In this document: positions 62,084 through 64,000 of the stretch, in pieces
Layout: every line of letters begins with the position of its first letter
How positions within the stretch are numbered: position 1 is the stretch's first letter
From: Cervus elaphus
Lineage: Eukaryota > Chordata > Mammalia > Artiodactyla > Cervidae
Direction of reading: 5' to 3'
Assembly: GCF_910594005.1 (NCBI RefSeq)
Contig: NC_057847.1
Span: forward strand, 28,061,001 to 28,125,000
Length of the DNA stretch: 64,000 nt
Notes under the pieces: model-generated
What the model was told of the DNA's origin: nothing
The model's database searches: none
The model's input: the letters and a program-made list of their open reading frames with translations, nothing else
Made by a program: the position numbers and the translations under genes

Positions 62084-64000
62084 AGTAATGGCATTTTAAA
62101 ACAGTAGCAGCAAATCTAAAATTCTCAAATTGTACATACAAGGTTAGACAGCTTTGAAGTGCCATAAATGACGCAGATTGGTCACCTTGGTCTCATGAAT
62201 TTTAAATTTAGCAATAGAAAATCAACAAAGATTTGATACCAAGGATAAAACATATCTAAGGTGCATATGATGAAATTATTACATCCCCCTTAGAAATAAA
62301 CCTAAAGCCACCATAAACCTTGAATTTCTATAGTTTTGAAACCAAGTTGCCTTTATCATCTCTGTTCACATTTTGAAGGACTGTAGTTGTACATTTTGTG
62401 AGAAAACGCACATTTGACAGTCACTTATTCTTGTATTCCCCAGCATAAAGTCAGAACTATTTATTTCAGAAAGGTTAATTTCAAGTCAAGCTTCACTTTT
62501 TGTTTTAAAATAGGTCTTAAGAGAGACTATTTAAGCATAGCCTTAATTTAATTGTTTTAGCACCCAGGAAACTCATTTAAAAATAAGGACATTTATAACA
62601 AAGAGAAGCTGCCATGGCAAAGAAATTATTACATTCTCTGCTCCCTGCAGATTTTTGATTCATTGTTTTACAAGCCCACCTCAATTTAATTGCTTTTTTT
62701 TTCTTTTTCTTTTCTACCCTATAAACTTATAAAATGGTCTCAGTGCAGGAAAACTGCCATTTGCTGGAACTGGCAAATAGGTCATCCTAGTCAGTAATAG
62801 CAACCGAGAGCAGGTATCAAAAGATGCAATTTCAAAAACATAGCTTTTAAAAGAACATACATAACGTTTTTCTTCTTGCTGAGAGAGCCAGTGAGTGTTA
62901 GAAACAACATTTAAATTGAGATTTTCTGTGGACATCATCCCTATTCTTCATCCCACAAAGTTTTGGAAGAGAGAGTTAAGTCCCAGGTCATTGGAGCAGG
63001 ATTTAATCTTGGGAAAAAAGAATGATATATCTCTGACATTGCTTTTTAAGGGCTAAGTTCTGAAAGATGTTACTGCCTGTCTAGGAAATCACCCTTCTGG
63101 CTCTTGGTTTCAGATTTTATTTCATTCCTCATGTCCCTCTCCATATGATATGTGGATGAATTAAGATCAAAATCGTTCAGTCTGGAAAAAGATTTAACCT
63201 GAGATCTGAGGAAAAGGGGCTGGAGATGAAGAGCAACCTCAAAAGTTCATGAAGAGACTATGACAGCTTAGCAAAAGCCATACTCCAATAAAAGTCTGAA
63301 AAAATGCAGATATCAAGCAACAGATATGTGTTTCCAACCATAGGGGGAAGCCTGCAAAATTTTTGCTGGATGGCATTGGAACTGTGAGAACTACAGAAAT
63401 TCCTGGCACAAATGACTTCATACAGACTGAAACACTAAGAGATGTGACCAAATTCTACCACAACTGCTAGCAGCCTAAGACCCAGGGAGGCTTAGTGGTA
63501 ATCCAAAACCAGACAAACCAAAACCCAAAACAAACAAATGAACCCCAAAATGTTTAATGTAATGTTATAGGAACTCACAGCTGAAATCAATTTCAATGCT
63601 TTCCTTTTTGACTGTCAAAGAAAAGGCTGGTAAATGTCTTATAAGACATGAGGAAGAGGGCTAAAGAACATTTTTGGGAAAACCACTGAAGTTCCTCAAA
63701 AATAACAGTCATCAATTATATTCAAATGGTTATGATGTTGGCTAGAATGAAAAGAATATTTGTTATCATGATGTTAAAATTTATTTTTAATAATATTAGC
63801 TTCCAAGTTTGGAAACAAATCAAGATAAAACCATCTAAAGGATTATAATATTTTTAAAATACTATTTCCAGTGTTACTTTTACTAGGAAACTTGCCTCAA
63901 TGCCTAAAAGTTAATGTGAAGAAGATTTAGAACTACCTATGATGAATGATCTGGAATTCAATGTAAAGGAATGAATTCGTTGAATTCCCCCCAAATTCAA
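62084..64000. other. Intergenic, repeat-poor to window end
   Basis: No gene or clear transposon. 62440-62960 has an enhancer-like look (see findings). Confidence 0.4.

Overview
The window is nuclear DNA from a ruminant, most likely a bovid such as cattle, buffalo, sheep or goat. The sequence shows many BovB (RTE) LINE copies, tRNA-derived Bov-A/Bov-tA SINEs in both orientations, CHR-2-like SINEs and a short ruminant L1 tail. Background AT content is high, and the only strongly CpG-rich block marks a mammalian promoter. There is no prokaryotic or organellar organisation and no CRISPR array. Nearly all open reading frames longer than 60 codons are random or retroelement-derived.

Region 1 (about 1-25,250, minus strand): the 5' part of one gene, DYNC1I2 (cytoplasmic dynein 1 intermediate chain 2). 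It is read from the sequence by splice sites, unbroken phase and recognisable protein. In transcript order: a CpG-island promoter and non-coding exon 1 (donor at 25101); exon 2 with the start codon (23649); exon 3 (21225-21342); an 18-nt microexon encoding VFSEYW (11339-11356); exon 4 (10610-10700); a 60-nt cassette exon (5131-5190); and exon 5 (2590-2705), which carries the light-chain-binding segment. The remaining exons (acidic linker and WD40 propeller) lie beyond the left edge. Both optional exons are multiples of three, so all four inclusion/skipping combinations keep frame.

Region 2 (about 25,270-64,000): no gene could be supported. This is repeat-rich DNA upstream of DYNC1I2. It holds a decayed, near full-length BovB (28,735-31,969), a better preserved BovB 3' half nested in an L1 (56,795-57,942), several L1 3' ends, MIR/L2 and MLT1-like relics, and many SINEs with readable target-site duplications. 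Two repeat-poor stretches (about 48,480-49,480 and 62,440-62,960) look like possible conserved regulatory elements.

No novel multi-gene system was found. The items most worth a second look are the DYNC1I2 microexon and cassette exon, a promoter with three ZNF143/Staf-like motifs, the repeat-free candidate enhancer, a set of A-rich-only insertions flanked by 13-14 bp direct repeats, and a chimeric retro-insertion containing a perfect hairpin and flanked by a 27-bp duplication.
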